From Allomuricauda sp. (GTDB lineage: Bacteria > Bacteroidota > Bacteroidia > Flavobacteriales > Flavobacteriaceae): a stretch of DNA of 64,000 nt. A program made the translations under genes and the position numbers. Positions 44,554 to 54,822 of this stretch are shown in pieces; the first letter of the stretch is position 1, and each line of letters begins with the position of its first letter. Under the pieces are notes generated by a model. The model did no database searches. It was not told the DNA's origin and worked only from the letters and a program-made list of their open reading frames with translations. The stretch covers positions 930,001-994,000 of the forward strand of contig NZ_JACESV010000002.1 in the NCBI RefSeq assembly GCF_013911645.1, read 5' to 3'.

Positions 44554-46344
44554 ATGGAGAAGAGAACACAAACAACCCCGACCACCGATCAAAAGCAGGA
44601 TAACAAAACGCAAGAACTTGTTAACGCAAGAAAGGATACCTTGTCTAAACTCAAAACAGAGGAAGGCAAAGGATTTGAATGGTTGAACGAATATAGCCGA
44701 AAGTTTTTGGCATCTGGTTACCTTACCGAAGGGGTGAGTCCCGAGGAACGCATCCGTGAGATTGGTGACAGAGCGGAGGAGATTCTGCAAATTCCGGGCT
44801 ATTCAGATAAATTCTACGGGTATATGTCCGAAGGATTCTTCTCTTTGGCTTCTCCGGTATGGTCCAATTTTGGAAAAAAGCGCGGGTTGCCGATTAGCTG
44901 TTTTGGATCGCATATTGATGACGATATGGGAAATATCCTTTACACCCAATCCGAGGTGGGGATGATGTCCAAGCTTGGTGGGGGAACATCCGGTTACTTT
45001 GGTAAAATAAGACATAGGGGAGCTCCTGTAAAAAATAATGGACAAGCTTCTGGAGCGGTCCATATTATGCAGTTGTTCGAATCCATGGTGGATGTGGTAA
45101 GCCAAGGGTCGGTACGTCGCGGTCGTTTTTCTCCATATTTGCCGATTGACCATAAGGACATTATGGAGTTTTTGGAAATAGGTACCGAAGGTAACCCTAT
45201 ACAGCAATTGACCCACGGGGTAACGGTGACCAACCAATGGATGCAGGAAATGATCGAGGGCGATGTTGATAAAAGAACCGTGTGGGCCAAAGTATTGCAA
45301 CGCAGGGGCGAAATGGGGTATCCTTATATATTCTTCTCCGATAATGCCAATGATGGTGCAGCAGACGTTTATAAGGACAAGAACCACCGTATACACGCCA
45401 GTAACCTGTGTACCGAGATCATGTTGCCCTCCAATGATGATTGGTCGTTTGTTTGTGTGCTTTCCAGTATCAACTTGATGCATTACGACAAATGGAAAAA
45501 GACCGATGCTGTGGAGACCATGGTTCACTTTTTGGACGCCGTAATCACCGAGTTTATCGAAAAACTGGAAGCTTATAGGGATTCTTCCGATAGGGAAGAC
45601 CGACAAACTTTCCTGTTTATGGAAAGGGCATACAATTTTGCAAAACAAAACCGTTCCTTGGGTCTGGGCGCTTTGGGATGGCACTCTCTTTTACAGTCCA
45701 AAAGATTGGCCTTCAACAGCCAAGAGGCCTATAACTTGAACAGCGAGATTTTTAGGGAAATCAAAGAGCGTTCGTACAAAGCATCCGAGCAATTGGCAGA
45801 GCGCTTTGGCGAGCCAGAAGTATTAAAAGGTTACGGAAGACGCAATGCAACCTTGAACGCTATTGCGCCAACTACATCATCTGCCTTTATTTTGGGGCAG
45901 GTATCCCAAGGAATTGAGCCTATTTGGTCCAATTGCTACGTAAAAGATATCGCCAAGATCAAGGTGACCATCAAAAATCCGTTCTTAATGGACTTGTTGG
46001 AAGAAAAGGGACAAAACACATCCGAGGTATGGAAGAGCATCCGTGACATGGATGGTTCCGTGCAGCATTTGGACTTTTTGACCGAGGAGGAGAAAGCGGT
46101 GTTCAAGACGTATTCGGAACTGGATCAGTTGGATATTGTATACCAAGCGGCCAACAGACAAAACCACATTGATCAGGGACAATCGGTGAACATCATCGTA
46201 CACCCCGATATGCCTACCAAGGACATCAACAAAATCCACGTTACGGCATGGAAACTGGGTCTAAAATCCCTGTACTATCAGCATAGTATGAACGCAGCGC
46301 AGAAATTCAAGCAAAAGAAGGATTGTGTGAGCTGTGAGGCATAG
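44554..46344 (+). CDS. nrdA: Class I ribonucleotide reductase large subunit lacking an ATP-cone
   Basis: Reduces ribonucleoside diphosphates. The 596-residue protein is short for NrdA because it has no N-terminal ATP-cone. Catalytic features are the redox Cys in LPISCFGSH, the ASNLCTEIMLPSN loop (Asn, thiyl-radical Cys, Glu), the partner Cys in WSFVCVLSSIN, the radical-transfer Tyr pair in LKSLYYQHSMN, and a C-terminal DCVSCEA thiol tail. KLGGGTSGYFG and QGSVRRGRFSPYLP form nucleotide contacts. It is followed by a strong terminator. Confidence 0.95.
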   Translation: MEKRTQTTPTTDQKQDNKTQELVNARKDTLSKLKTEEGKGFEWLNEYSRKFLASGYLTEGVSPEERIREIGDRAEEILQIPGYSDKFYGYMSEGFFSLASPVWSNFGKKRGLPISCFGSHIDDDMGNILYTQSEVGMMSKLGGGTSGYFGKIRHRGAPVKNNGQASGAVHIMQLFESMVDVVSQGSVRRGRFSPYLPIDHKDIMEFLEIGTEGNPIQQLTHGVTVTNQWMQEMIEGDVDKRTVWAKVLQRRGEMGYPYIFFSDNANDGAADVYKDKNHRIHASNLCTEIMLPSNDDWSFVCVLSSINLMHYDKWKKTDAVETMVHFLDAVITEFIEKLEAYRDSSDREDRQTFLFMERAYNFAKQNRSLGLGALGWHSLLQSKRLAFNSQEAYNLNSEIFREIKERSYKASEQLAERFGEPEVLKGYGRRNATLNAIAPTTSSAFILGQVSQGIEPIWSNCYVKDIAKIKVTIKNPFLMDLLEEKGQNTSEVWKSIRDMDGSVQHLDFLTEEEKAVFKTYSELDQLDIVYQAANRQNHIDQGQSVNIIVHPDMPTKDINKIHVTAWKLGLKSLYYQHSMNAAQKFKQKKDCVSCEA

Positions 46345-46377
46345 GTAAGAAAACGACCGACCATAAATGAATGAAAG

Positions 46378-46401
46378 GCCCTGGGAAACTAGGGCTTTTT
46401 T
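46378..46401 (+). terminator. Terminator of nrdB-nrdA
   Basis: GCCCT (46378-46382) and AGGGC (46391-46395) pair and are followed by six T. Confidence 0.8.
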
Positions 46402-46657
46402 GTTTTAAAAATCTCATAATCAATATTTTGTGTGTTTGTTTGGATTGATTGCATCAGCTAGACTTTGACTGCCGATCTAGTTTGTTTTCGTATTGGTTAA
46501 AAAGCTCAATGGACCATAAATTTAGGGTGTTTCTTTCATCGGTTATTTGTGTTTTCACAACAAAAGCATCCCGCCATACAACATAACTTCCCATTTGTGC
46601 CATGTTCTTGATATGTTTGGGTATGTCTTACTACGTAAGACCAACCTCAACTAAACT
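46402..46657. promoter_or_regulatory. Upstream region of the adhesin gene, with a palindrome
   Basis: No gene is seen. GTCTTAC-TAC-GTAAGAC (46625-46641) is a perfect 7-3-7 inverted repeat 17 bases before the adhesin start and could be an operator or an mRNA leader hairpin. No consensus TAnnTTTG was found. Confidence 0.5.
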
Positions 46658-49600
46658 ATGAACCAACCCCAATCTTCCCTACTTTATAGGTGTTTTTTGT
46701 TGATAGTAATTTTTCTTGTGTTCGCTTCATTTCAAAAAGCACATTCACAGTCTTCGGGAGAGATTGATTTATCCTTGACCAAAACAATCGACAAGTCACC
46801 GCCATTGGTGAGTGATAATGTCAGGTTTACCCTTACCGTCACCAATAATGGCCCAAGTGAGGCGACCTCTGTGGAAGTTACCGACCTTTTGCCTTCAGGC
46901 TACACCTATGTGACGGATAATGGCGATGGTGCGTACAATGAGGCCACTGGGATATGGAATGTAGGGTCTTTGGCGAGCAGTGGCTCCATGAGCCTAAACA
47001 TACTGGCCAAGGTAAATGCCTCTGGGGACTACGACAACACAGCTCAAATAACGGGGCACGACCAAACGGACATTGATTCAACTCCAAATAACGATGCACC
47101 CGGTGAGGATGATCAAGACGAGGTCTCTGTAATACCGGAACCTTTGGTGGATGTTTCCGTGACCAAAACGGTAGATGAGTTTATACCTGAAGTGGGAGAG
47201 GAGATAGTGTTTTCCATAACCGTTCAAAACGATGGACCAAGCGATGCCACCAATGTGGTGGTCACTGATGTTTTGGCCTCGGGTTATCAATTGGTGAGTG
47301 CAGTATCTTCGGTAGGAACATACAATGCATCCAACGGTTCTTGGGTAGTCGGCAATTTGGCCAATGGAGATGTGGAAACCTTGGAAGTAACCGTACAGGT
47401 TCTATCAACGGGAGATTATGTGAACACGGCCGAGTTGACCAATGTAGCTGAGAAAGATGCGGATTCAACCCCTAACAATAATAACGAATTTGAAGATGAC
47501 CAACAGACCATTGAACCCATTCCAATCCCTGTGGCAGATCTTCTTTTGCGTAAATCCGTGAACGTGTTGAGCCCCTATGTGGGCCAAGAAGTTATTTTTA
47601 CGGTGAACATTACCAATCTGGGGCCGAGTGATGCCTCGGGTGTTGAGGTAAAGGATTTTTTGCCCGATGGATACACCTATGTTTCCCATACTACCACGGC
47701 AGGAATTTACAATGCAACCTCTGGAATGTGGGTGCTCAACGGTGATTTGGCAGATGGAAGCACGGATACCTTGACCATTGTGGCCACGGTAAATAACTCA
47801 GGGGACCATTTTAATGTTGCCGAGGTATTTGCTTCCGATCAATACGACCCGAATTCCATTCCGAACAACAATAATGTTTTTGAAAACGACCAAGATAACG
47901 CTGGAACCACGCCCATTCCCTCTGCCGATTTGGCCCTGGACGTAAGTGTGGACAATGATTTCCCCGATGTTGGGGCACAGATAACGTTCACCATTGCCCT
48001 GATAAACGAGGGGCCGAGCAATGCCTTGGGCGTTGAAGTTAAAAATGTACTGCCCGATGGGTTTACCTATATTTCCGATGATTCAGGAGGACTTTTTAAT
48101 TCATCCAACGGAGTTTGGAATGTAGGTACTATTGCTCTTGAATCCCAAATGGAGTTGAACATTGTAGCCGAGGTGAATCCTTCCGGAGCTTATACCACTA
48201 CTTCAGAAGTGGTGGATGCAACCTTTTTTGATGCGGATTCAACGCCAAACAACCATATACTTGCCGAAGATGATCAAGACGAGCAATCTGTAACACCAAG
48301 GTACATTACCGATATTTCGGTTTCCAAAACAGTGAACGATATGAGCCCCGAAGTGGGCGATGAAATTGTTTTTACCGTTCAGGTAAGCAATGATGGTCCC
48401 AACGATGCCTCAGGATTGATCATTGAGGATAAACTTGAAAGTGGGTACGCATTTGTGTCCGCAACCGTAACATTGGGAATCTATGATGAAATCACAGGTT
48501 CGTGGGATTTGCCGGCCGTTTCCAACGGCTCAACCCAAACGTTGGAAATACGGGCAAGGGTGCTTTCCAGTGGAAATTACCAGAATACCGCGGAACTTAC
48601 CGCTTTGGATACGTACGACCCGGATTCGACCCCAAACAATAATTTAGGTTCCGAGGATGACCAAGAAACCGTAATTCCGGTTCCTGGTGGATTGAGTGAT
48701 TTATCCCTGAGTAAAACTGTGGATGATGCCAATCCCAATGTGGGGGATATGGTTCGGTTTGTGGTGAGTGTCACCAACCATGGCCCATCAGATGCCAGAA
48801 ATGTTGAGGTAATCGATGTGTTGCCGTCTGGTTACTCCTACGAATCCCACACGTCAACGGCTGGGGTTTACCATGTTGACTCCGGGATTTGGAGCGTAAA
48901 CAGAACTATTCTGAATCAGGACACAGAAAGTCTGGAAATTTTGGCCGTGGTAAATGCGCCAACAGGGGCCGAGGACGAATATTTGAATGCAGCTTTCGTT
49001 TCGGGAAGTATGTATGCTGATCTGGACAGTGACCCTTCAACGGGGCCGGATGAGGATGATTTTGCAGATGGTATTGCAGATGATGACGAAGCCACTGCCA
49101 ATGTAGTGCCTCAAACTACAGACATTGCAATCACAAAAAATGTGGACAATACCATGCCCAACATTGGTGATGAGGTTGTTTTTGAAATAACCGTAACCAA
49201 TCAAGGTATGGATGATGCTACCCATCTTGGAATTGAGGAGCAGTTGCCGTTGGGCTATAGTCATGTAAGCTCGGAAGTAACAGTGGGCACATACGATGCT
49301 GCATCATCTTTTTGGGAAATTGAATCGTTGCCCGTTACCGAAACCGCAACATTGTTGCTTACGGTAAAGGTCTTGGATATTGAAGAATACCTAAATGTGG
49401 CAAGTTTGGCCTATATGGACCAATGGGACACCGATGAAACAAACAACTTTGCCCAAGCTTTTGTGGAACCCGGCTGTTTGGTGGTGTACAACGAGTTTTC
49501 ACCCAATGGGGATGGCATTAACGACTATTTTAAGATTGATTGTATTTCCCGTTATCCGAACAATACGCTTCAGGTGTATAACAGATGGGGCAACATTGTT

Positions 49601-49759
49601 TTTGAGAAACGTTCGTACAACAATGATTGGGACGGTACGCCCAACGGAAGGGCCATTGTTCAAAAAGAAGACCAATTGCCGGTAGGAACCTATTATTATG
49701 TGTTGGATTTGGGCGATGGGTCCGAACCACGGACAGATTGGTTGTATATAAATAGATAA
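46658..49759 (+). CDS. Giant secreted adhesin with seven DUF11 repeats and T9SS type B sorting domain
   Basis: A 1033-residue surface protein. After a signal peptide (FLLIVIFLVFASFQKAHSQ) come seven DUF11 Ig-like repeats starting near residues 37, 161, 292, 422, 550, 679 and 820, each with the pattern (V/L)SxTKTVD...VGxxVxFTxxVxNxGPSDA...V.D.LPSGY.YV. A C-terminal type B sorting domain (about 945-1033: FSPNGDGINDYFKI, VYNRWGNIVFE, DWDGTPNG, PVGTYYYVLDL) sends it through type IX secretion. The next gene, two bases on, is PorP/SprF-like, its probable outer-membrane partner. Confidence 0.92.
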   Translation: MNQPQSSLLYRCFLLIVIFLVFASFQKAHSQSSGEIDLSLTKTIDKSPPLVSDNVRFTLTVTNNGPSEATSVEVTDLLPSGYTYVTDNGDGAYNEATGIWNVGSLASSGSMSLNILAKVNASGDYDNTAQITGHDQTDIDSTPNNDAPGEDDQDEVSVIPEPLVDVSVTKTVDEFIPEVGEEIVFSITVQNDGPSDATNVVVTDVLASGYQLVSAVSSVGTYNASNGSWVVGNLANGDVETLEVTVQVLSTGDYVNTAELTNVAEKDADSTPNNNNEFEDDQQTIEPIPIPVADLLLRKSVNVLSPYVGQEVIFTVNITNLGPSDASGVEVKDFLPDGYTYVSHTTTAGIYNATSGMWVLNGDLADGSTDTLTIVATVNNSGDHFNVAEVFASDQYDPNSIPNNNNVFENDQDNAGTTPIPSADLALDVSVDNDFPDVGAQITFTIALINEGPSNALGVEVKNVLPDGFTYISDDSGGLFNSSNGVWNVGTIALESQMELNIVAEVNPSGAYTTTSEVVDATFFDADSTPNNHILAEDDQDEQSVTPRYITDISVSKTVNDMSPEVGDEIVFTVQVSNDGPNDASGLIIEDKLESGYAFVSATVTLGIYDEITGSWDLPAVSNGSTQTLEIRARVLSSGNYQNTAELTALDTYDPDSTPNNNLGSEDDQETVIPVPGGLSDLSLSKTVDDANPNVGDMVRFVVSVTNHGPSDARNVEVIDVLPSGYSYESHTSTAGVYHVDSGIWSVNRTILNQDTESLEILAVVNAPTGAEDEYLNAAFVSGSMYADLDSDPSTGPDEDDFADGIADDDEATANVVPQTTDIAITKNVDNTMPNIGDEVVFEITVTNQGMDDATHLGIEEQLPLGYSHVSSEVTVGTYDAASSFWEIESLPVTETATLLLTVKVLDIEEYLNVASLAYMDQWDTDETNNFAQAFVEPGCLVVYNEFSPNGDGINDYFKIDCISRYPNNTLQVYNRWGNIVFEKRSYNNDWDGTPNGRAIVQKEDQLPVGTYYYVLDLGDGSEPRTDWLYINR

Positions 49760-49761
49760 AT

Positions 49762-50703
49762 ATGGGGATTGTTTCAAAAAAATATATAACCAAAGGATTT
49801 AAGCAAGTTTGTGCATTGCTGGTGGTGATGTGTTCAATTTCGATTTATGCGCAACAGGACCCTCAATTTACCCAGTACATGTACAACACCATGAGTGTAA
49901 ACCCGGCCTATGCAGGCACTAATGGGCATTTAACCGCTTTGCTGATGCACCGTTCCCAATGGGTTGGGGTAAATGGTGCGCCAAATACCCAGGTACTGGC
50001 GGTAGATTCACCTTTGGAGAACAAACTTGGGATAGGGGGAATAATTGCCCGTGATGCCTTGGGACCTTCTTCCGAAATTTCTTTGGACGGAAATGTTTCT
50101 TACACCATTCAACTGGACAGTTCCAACAGAAAACTCTCCTTTGGCATGAAGGTTGGCGGGCGTATTTTTGATGTGGATTTTTCCAAAGGACTCACGGAAG
50201 AGGCCGATGTTGCCTTTCAAAACAATATAAAGAGCAAATTTTTCCCGACCATAGGGGCAGGGATATATTACGATTCAGGAAAAGGGTACTTGGGCTTTGC
50301 CATACCCAGTTTTTTTTCTCAAAAACATTATGATGGGGAAGAACAGGAAATTGCTGCAGAGCGTTTACATTATTACTTTATTGGTGGTAAAGTGTTTGAT
50401 TTGACCCCTGATGTTAAACTGAAACCCGCTTTCTTTGTAAAATGGGTGCCAGGAGCGCCTATTATAGCCGATGTATCGTTAAATGCGCTGCTCAAGGAGA
50501 CCTTTACCTTTGGTTTGGCCTATCGGTGGGACGATTCATTCTCTACCTTGTTGGGGATGCAGATCAACCCAAACTTTAGCGCAGGTTATGCCTACGACCT
50601 TACGACTTCCAATTTGGCAAGCTACACGGGAGGGTCTCACGAGCTGTTTGTAAGGTACGAGTTCAAATCCTCCCAAAAACAGAAAGAAACGCCAACATTT
50701 TAA
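49762..50703 (+). CDS. PorP/SprF-family type IX secretion membrane protein
   Basis: A 313-residue outer-membrane beta-barrel type protein. The signal peptide (VCALLVVMCSISIYA) leads into the family hallmark QQDPQFTQYMYNTMSVNPAYAG and RSQWVGVNGAPNTQ, ending in alternating beta strands. SprF in Flavobacterium is needed for export of the adhesin encoded next to it. The gene follows the DUF11 adhesin by two bases, so the pair is one transcription unit. Confidence 0.92.
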   Translation: MGIVSKKYITKGFKQVCALLVVMCSISIYAQQDPQFTQYMYNTMSVNPAYAGTNGHLTALLMHRSQWVGVNGAPNTQVLAVDSPLENKLGIGGIIARDALGPSSEISLDGNVSYTIQLDSSNRKLSFGMKVGGRIFDVDFSKGLTEEADVAFQNNIKSKFFPTIGAGIYYDSGKGYLGFAIPSFFSQKHYDGEEQEIAAERLHYYFIGGKVFDLTPDVKLKPAFFVKWVPGAPIIADVSLNALLKETFTFGLAYRWDDSFSTLLGMQINPNFSAGYAYDLTTSNLASYTGGSHELFVRYEFKSSQKQKETPTF

Positions 50704-50807
50704 ATAGTGGGCAATATATCTTCACTTTAAGAAGCATACATCAGCAAAAAATAGTCGTTATCTTTAGCATTGCAATAAGGAAAGTAAGCCGCTAAAATTG
50801 ATTTGCT

Positions 50808-51389
50808 ATGGAGAGGAATGAGTTGTACCCTGTTTTTTTGAAAGTTTCAAACTTGAACGTACTAATTGTGGGAGGAGGCAATGTTGGATTGGAAAAGCTG
50901 ACTTTTTTATTGAAATCCAGTCCCAATGCCCAAGTACAGATGGTAGCTCCAGAATTTTTGCCAGCTACATTGGAACTGGCCGAAAAGCACGATGTGGACA
51001 TTACCAGGGAAGCCTATTCAGAAAACTTTTTGGAAGGAAAGCATATTGTTGTTGCCTGTACGGACAAGCCAGAGGTGAACGAACAGGTGTACCAGGACTG
51101 TAGGAAGAGGAGTATATTGGTAAATGTAGCGGACAATCCACCATTTTGCGATTTTTACATGGGCGGCATTGTGACCAAGGGCAATGTTAAGGTCGCTATT
51201 TCCACAAACGGAAAATCCCCGACCACGGCCAAACGGCTGCGTCAATTTTTTGAGGATGTTCTCCCCGAAAACATTGATGATTTGGTGAACAACCTTAACG
51301 AATACCGCAAAACCTTGAAAGGGGATTTTGAGCAAAAGGTAGAGGCCTTGAACGAGTTCACGAAAGGGTTGGTGAACAAGAAGGATTGA
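50808..51389 (+). CDS. Precorrin-2 dehydrogenase/sirohydrochlorin ferrochelatase-like protein (CysG N-terminal/Met8 type)
   Basis: A 193-residue protein with the NAD-binding Rossmann start VLIVGGGNVGLEKL, VACTDKPEVNEQVYQDCRK, NVADNPPFCDFYMGGIVTKG and STNGKSPTTAKRLRQ, the full pattern of the siroheme synthase N-terminal domain. It oxidises precorrin-2 to sirohydrochlorin and may insert iron, making siroheme for sulfite or nitrite reductase. No uroporphyrinogen methyltransferase domain is fused. It appears to be a single gene here. Confidence 0.9.
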   Translation: MERNELYPVFLKVSNLNVLIVGGGNVGLEKLTFLLKSSPNAQVQMVAPEFLPATLELAEKHDVDITREAYSENFLEGKHIVVACTDKPEVNEQVYQDCRKRSILVNVADNPPFCDFYMGGIVTKGNVKVAISTNGKSPTTAKRLRQFFEDVLPENIDDLVNNLNEYRKTLKGDFEQKVEALNEFTKGLVNKKD

Positions 51390-51404
51390 TCACTCGATAA
51401 TCGA

Positions 51405-51530
51405 GACTTAAACCTGACTGCCGTCAGGCAAGTTGCTCTGAGGCTTGCCTCGAAATCAAAATATGTTTTCCTGCCAATGTCTCGTGGGCCTGCCTTTGTC
51501 GGCAGACAGGCTTGCCCTGGGGTAGTTTAC
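51405..51530. repeat. GC-rich dispersed repeats after the siroheme gene
   Basis: CTGACTGCCGTCAGGCAAG, CTGAGGCTTGCCTCG and GGCCTGCCTTTGTCGGCAGACAGG are short palindromic units in a row between two convergent genes. Confidence 0.6.
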
Positions 51531-51553
51531 AGCTTCAATTTTTGAAACGAGTT

Positions 51554-52306
51554 TTACAACCGTTTCATGGCTTCAATTAAATCATCTTTTTTTCTTGGCG
51601 AAATGTTCACTTCCAAATCATTGTCCATAATTAGGTGACCACCATCGGATTTTACATATTTTTTCACCTTTTTTAGGTTGATGAGGTAGCTGTTGTGCAC
51701 CCTCATAAATTGGTGTTCCGCAAGTAGGTTTTCATATTCTTTTAGGTGTTTGCTAACCAAGAGCGTGCTTTCGTCCTCGAGCATAAAAGAGGTGTAGGAA
51801 CCATCGGCCTTGCATGCGATAATATCGTCAATGGCGATAAATTCCATGCCCGATGTTGTGGCCAGGCAAATTTTCTCGGGTCTTATCTTTCCTCTGGAAA
51901 TACTTTGCATTAAAGTATCCAATTGCTCCCGGTATACGTTGGTGTCCATTCTGGTTCTGGCTTTTTCTACAGCTTGTTGCAACTCATCCAGGTCAATGGG
52001 TTTTAACAAATAATCCAAAGAACTGAATTTTATGGCTTTTATGGCATATTTTTCAAAGGCTGTTGTAAAAATGACCTCAAAGTTGGGGTCCTTGATTTGA
52101 TTCAACACATCAAATCCTACTCCTGATTGGAGTTCAATATCCAAAAAAACGATGTCCGGGCTATAGATGGACAGCACTTTTACCGCTTCATCAACGGTTC
52201 CGGCCATTGCAATTACTTCAACATCTTTACAAAATTCCTCCAACATGGATTTTAAGGTTTCCCTGCTGTGTTTTTCATCTTCGATTATTACTGCTTTTAG
52301 AATCAT
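51554..52306 (-). CDS. LytTR-family response regulator
   Basis: A 250-residue two-component regulator. The receiver domain has the acidic pocket IIEDE, phospho-acceptor Asp in DIVFLDIEL (near residue 57), TTAFEKYAIKAI and Lys in YLLKPI. The LytTR DNA-binding domain fills the C-terminal half (IIACKADGSYTSFML, HQFMRVHNSYLINLKKVKKYV). Its gene lies ten bases after the kinase, which presumably phosphorylates it. Targets are unknown; no adjacent transporter points to one. Confidence 0.92.
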   Translation of the reverse strand: MILKAVIIEDEKHSRETLKSMLEEFCKDVEVIAMAGTVDEAVKVLSIYSPDIVFLDIELQSGVGFDVLNQIKDPNFEVIFTTAFEKYAIKAIKFSSLDYLLKPIDLDELQQAVEKARTRMDTNVYREQLDTLMQSISRGKIRPEKICLATTSGMEFIAIDDIIACKADGSYTSFMLEDESTLLVSKHLKEYENLLAEHQFMRVHNSYLINLKKVKKYVKSDGGHLIMDNDLEVNISPRKKDDLIEAMKRL

Positions 52307-52316
52307 TGGGTTGTTT

Positions 52317-54236
52317 TTAGGGGTTATATAATCGTATTGTTACTTTGGTTCCGCTAGGTTGGCTATTGGAATCGAACTTGTCTATGATTTCTATGGTGTT
52401 TTTATGTTGATCGGATTTGTCGAGCATTTTTAGTCTTTTTTTGGTGATTTCCATTCCCCGGGATTTTTTCTTGTCCTCCTCAGATTTGAAATACTGTCTC
52501 CCAATACCATTGTCCTCGATTTCTATAACGTAGTATTCCCCTTCTTGCAAAAAGCGTAGTTCCAGAGTTTTTTCTCCATCTTTTTTACCCACCAATCCAT
52601 GGATTATTGCATTTTCGACAAATGGTTGAACCAACATTAGGGGAATTTCAACACTATCCAGATCAATGGGGTCATCTACTGTAATGGTATAGGAAAATGC
52701 GTTATCAAACCGTAGTGACTCAAGTTCCAAATAGGAACGTAATAGCTCTATTTCGTCGGCAAGGGTTACCGTGGTCTGGTACGAACTCTCCAACACGTTG
52801 CGTGCCAATTTACCAAACTTGGTGAGGTAATTTAAAGCGGCGGTTTTATTGTTGATCAATATTAGGTGTTGGATGGAACTTAGTGAATTAAAGAAGAAGT
52901 GTGGATTCATTTGTGCGCGTTTGACACTGATCTCTTTTAGGGATACTTCTTTTTGAAGCTCCAATTTGCCATCGTGTTCCAGTTTAATTTTATAGGCAAG
53001 CCCTAGGGAGAAGATGATGATTTCCAAAATGGAACCGCCCATCATGTAATACTTGTTAGGGGTAAACCAATAGGCCAGCGCTCCCAACATAAATATAAAC
53101 GATCCCACAACAATGAATATGGCAAGCTTGTCCTTGGCCTTGTACAAAAGGTAGAGCATTGAGAAAAGCCCAAAAAGGGTCATAAAGAATCTTTGAATGT
53201 TTAGAATGTTGCCCTGTATTTGGTGTAAACTCAAAAAATAAGTCAAAAAATGTACTACTGTCACGAAAATTAAAAATACTACAGCTAAGTTGATTATACT
53301 GTTAAGTTGCGAATAATGTTGTGCTGTTGCCAAGTAGTATTTTGCAAAGAGCACATAAAATAAATTAATAAATACTTGGGAAATCATCACAATCCAAAAG
53401 CCTGCTTTACTTTCAAAAAAGGTATTTAGAGTAGGCGTGTCCATTCCTGCAAGGTAAATAGACGAAAAAAGCACATATAATGAATAGAACAGAAACTCAG
53501 CTTTTTTGATATTAAGGTACACGACAAGAAAGGTCAGGAACAGTATGGAACAGGCCCCTAAATAGAATAGGGAAGGGGTTAACTTATTTATATCTTGCCC
53601 AGTATAGTAATCGGTGTAAAACCGGTTCGAGGTGTTGGAAAGATATTCGAAATGGGCCGGATTTGAAGGTGGGGAGTACATGCGACATTTAATGTACAAA
53701 TACCTGCCCAAAATTAAATTTTCTTGTTGGAACAAAACGCCATTGGGATAAATCAAAGAACCGTTTCCCTCTTTTGGATTAAACTGACCAAAGTTTTTTT
53801 GGGCAATGGAGCCTCCACTTAGATAATACAGCGTTGCTTCGTTAAAAGGGGTTGTCCTTAACCGCCATGATTTTTGGGTGTGAAGCGTATCCAGTTCATT
53901 CTTAAAATCAACTTGAAACCAATAGGTGGGACCAACTTCCAACGAAACATTATGAACAGGTTTAAAGGAATGATTGTTTAGAACTTCCGTAAGTTCTGAA
54001 CCTGAATCATCAACCATAAAATATGAAACAGGGAGTTTTTTGGTGGCTCGGTCCAACTCTGTTGTTTGGGCCGATAAGGTCGCAGATAAAAGAGATAAGA
54101 AAAGGCAAATGATCCTTGAAAAAGACTGTACTTTTTTAAATAAGATAGTGGGAGTTGATTGAAGTGAATGACACACAATAAAACCAATAAGGGGATTGTT
54201 TTGCTTTGGAACAATATAGTTTGTCATTGGAATCAT
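52317..54236 (-). CDS. 7TM-DISM sensor histidine kinase
   Basis: A membrane kinase of about 639 residues. An N-terminal signal (IICLFLSLLSATLSAQ) precedes a periplasmic 7TMR-DISM extracellular-type domain (GPTYWFQVDFKNE...), seven membrane helices (about 225-425), and a LytS-type histidine kinase: MNPHFFFNSLSSIQHLILINN with the phospho-His, then HATPase N box VQPFVENAIIHG and DNGIGRQYF. Two upstream ATGs exist (54236, 54227). The signal type suggests sensing of a carbohydrate or other small ligand. Confidence 0.9.
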   Translation of the reverse strand: MIPMTNYIVPKQNNPLIGFIVCHSLQSTPTILFKKVQSFSRIICLFLSLLSATLSAQTTELDRATKKLPVSYFMVDDSGSELTEVLNNHSFKPVHNVSLEVGPTYWFQVDFKNELDTLHTQKSWRLRTTPFNEATLYYLSGGSIAQKNFGQFNPKEGNGSLIYPNGVLFQQENLILGRYLYIKCRMYSPPSNPAHFEYLSNTSNRFYTDYYTGQDINKLTPSLFYLGACSILFLTFLVVYLNIKKAEFLFYSLYVLFSSIYLAGMDTPTLNTFFESKAGFWIVMISQVFINLFYVLFAKYYLATAQHYSQLNSIINLAVVFLIFVTVVHFLTYFLSLHQIQGNILNIQRFFMTLFGLFSMLYLLYKAKDKLAIFIVVGSFIFMLGALAYWFTPNKYYMMGGSILEIIIFSLGLAYKIKLEHDGKLELQKEVSLKEISVKRAQMNPHFFFNSLSSIQHLILINNKTAALNYLTKFGKLARNVLESSYQTTVTLADEIELLRSYLELESLRFDNAFSYTITVDDPIDLDSVEIPLMLVQPFVENAIIHGLVGKKDGEKTLELRFLQEGEYYVIEIEDNGIGRQYFKSEEDKKKSRGMEITKKRLKMLDKSDQHKNTIEIIDKFDSNSQPSGTKVTIRLYNP

Positions 54237-54692
54237 TCAGAAAAGAGGAAATTTAGTGATCAACCTTTTTTGGTCAATTTTTCAGAACAATTTTTTCTTT
54301 CAGTTATTGTAAGAATTAATTTATTTTTATATGTTTGGATAAAGTGGATAATATGGCTTGATATGCCAAGATTAATTGGTGAAGAAAGCGATGGTGTCAA
54401 GGTTAGGCTCATAAAATAAGGGTATTACGATTTTATATACTCATAAGTAAAACTTTAGTCTACCTTAGCATATATTCTTTTATTTACTAATGTCAACGAA
54501 CCCATTATCTAATTGTGGACTTTCTTCAAGATAATGGTTTCCTCAATCTTTTTGGTTTTAGATCAGAACTTTTTAACCAATTAAGTTAAACAATTTTTTT
54601 GGGGGAAGAATAAATATGGCCTCAAAAACAGATAGTTGATTGTTTTAAGTTGAATAGATCAAGGCATATCTGTATGGACCTTTAACAAAAAT

Positions 54693-54778
54693 AACTCACC
54701 ATTTTCTTTTCTTGTTGAACTGTTGCGCAGCATAACCCCATACTTGCTCTCAGCTGAAGAAAATACTAATGGTGAGTT
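54693..54778. repeat. Inverted repeat, arms AACTCACCATT/AATGGTGAGTT
   Basis: Perfect 11-base arms 64 bases apart, with TTTTC/GAAAA extending the stem irregularly. Confidence 0.55.
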
Positions 54779-54822
54779 TGTGATTAGTGATTTAGTATTG
54801 CTTAATATTTATTTTTTGAGTT

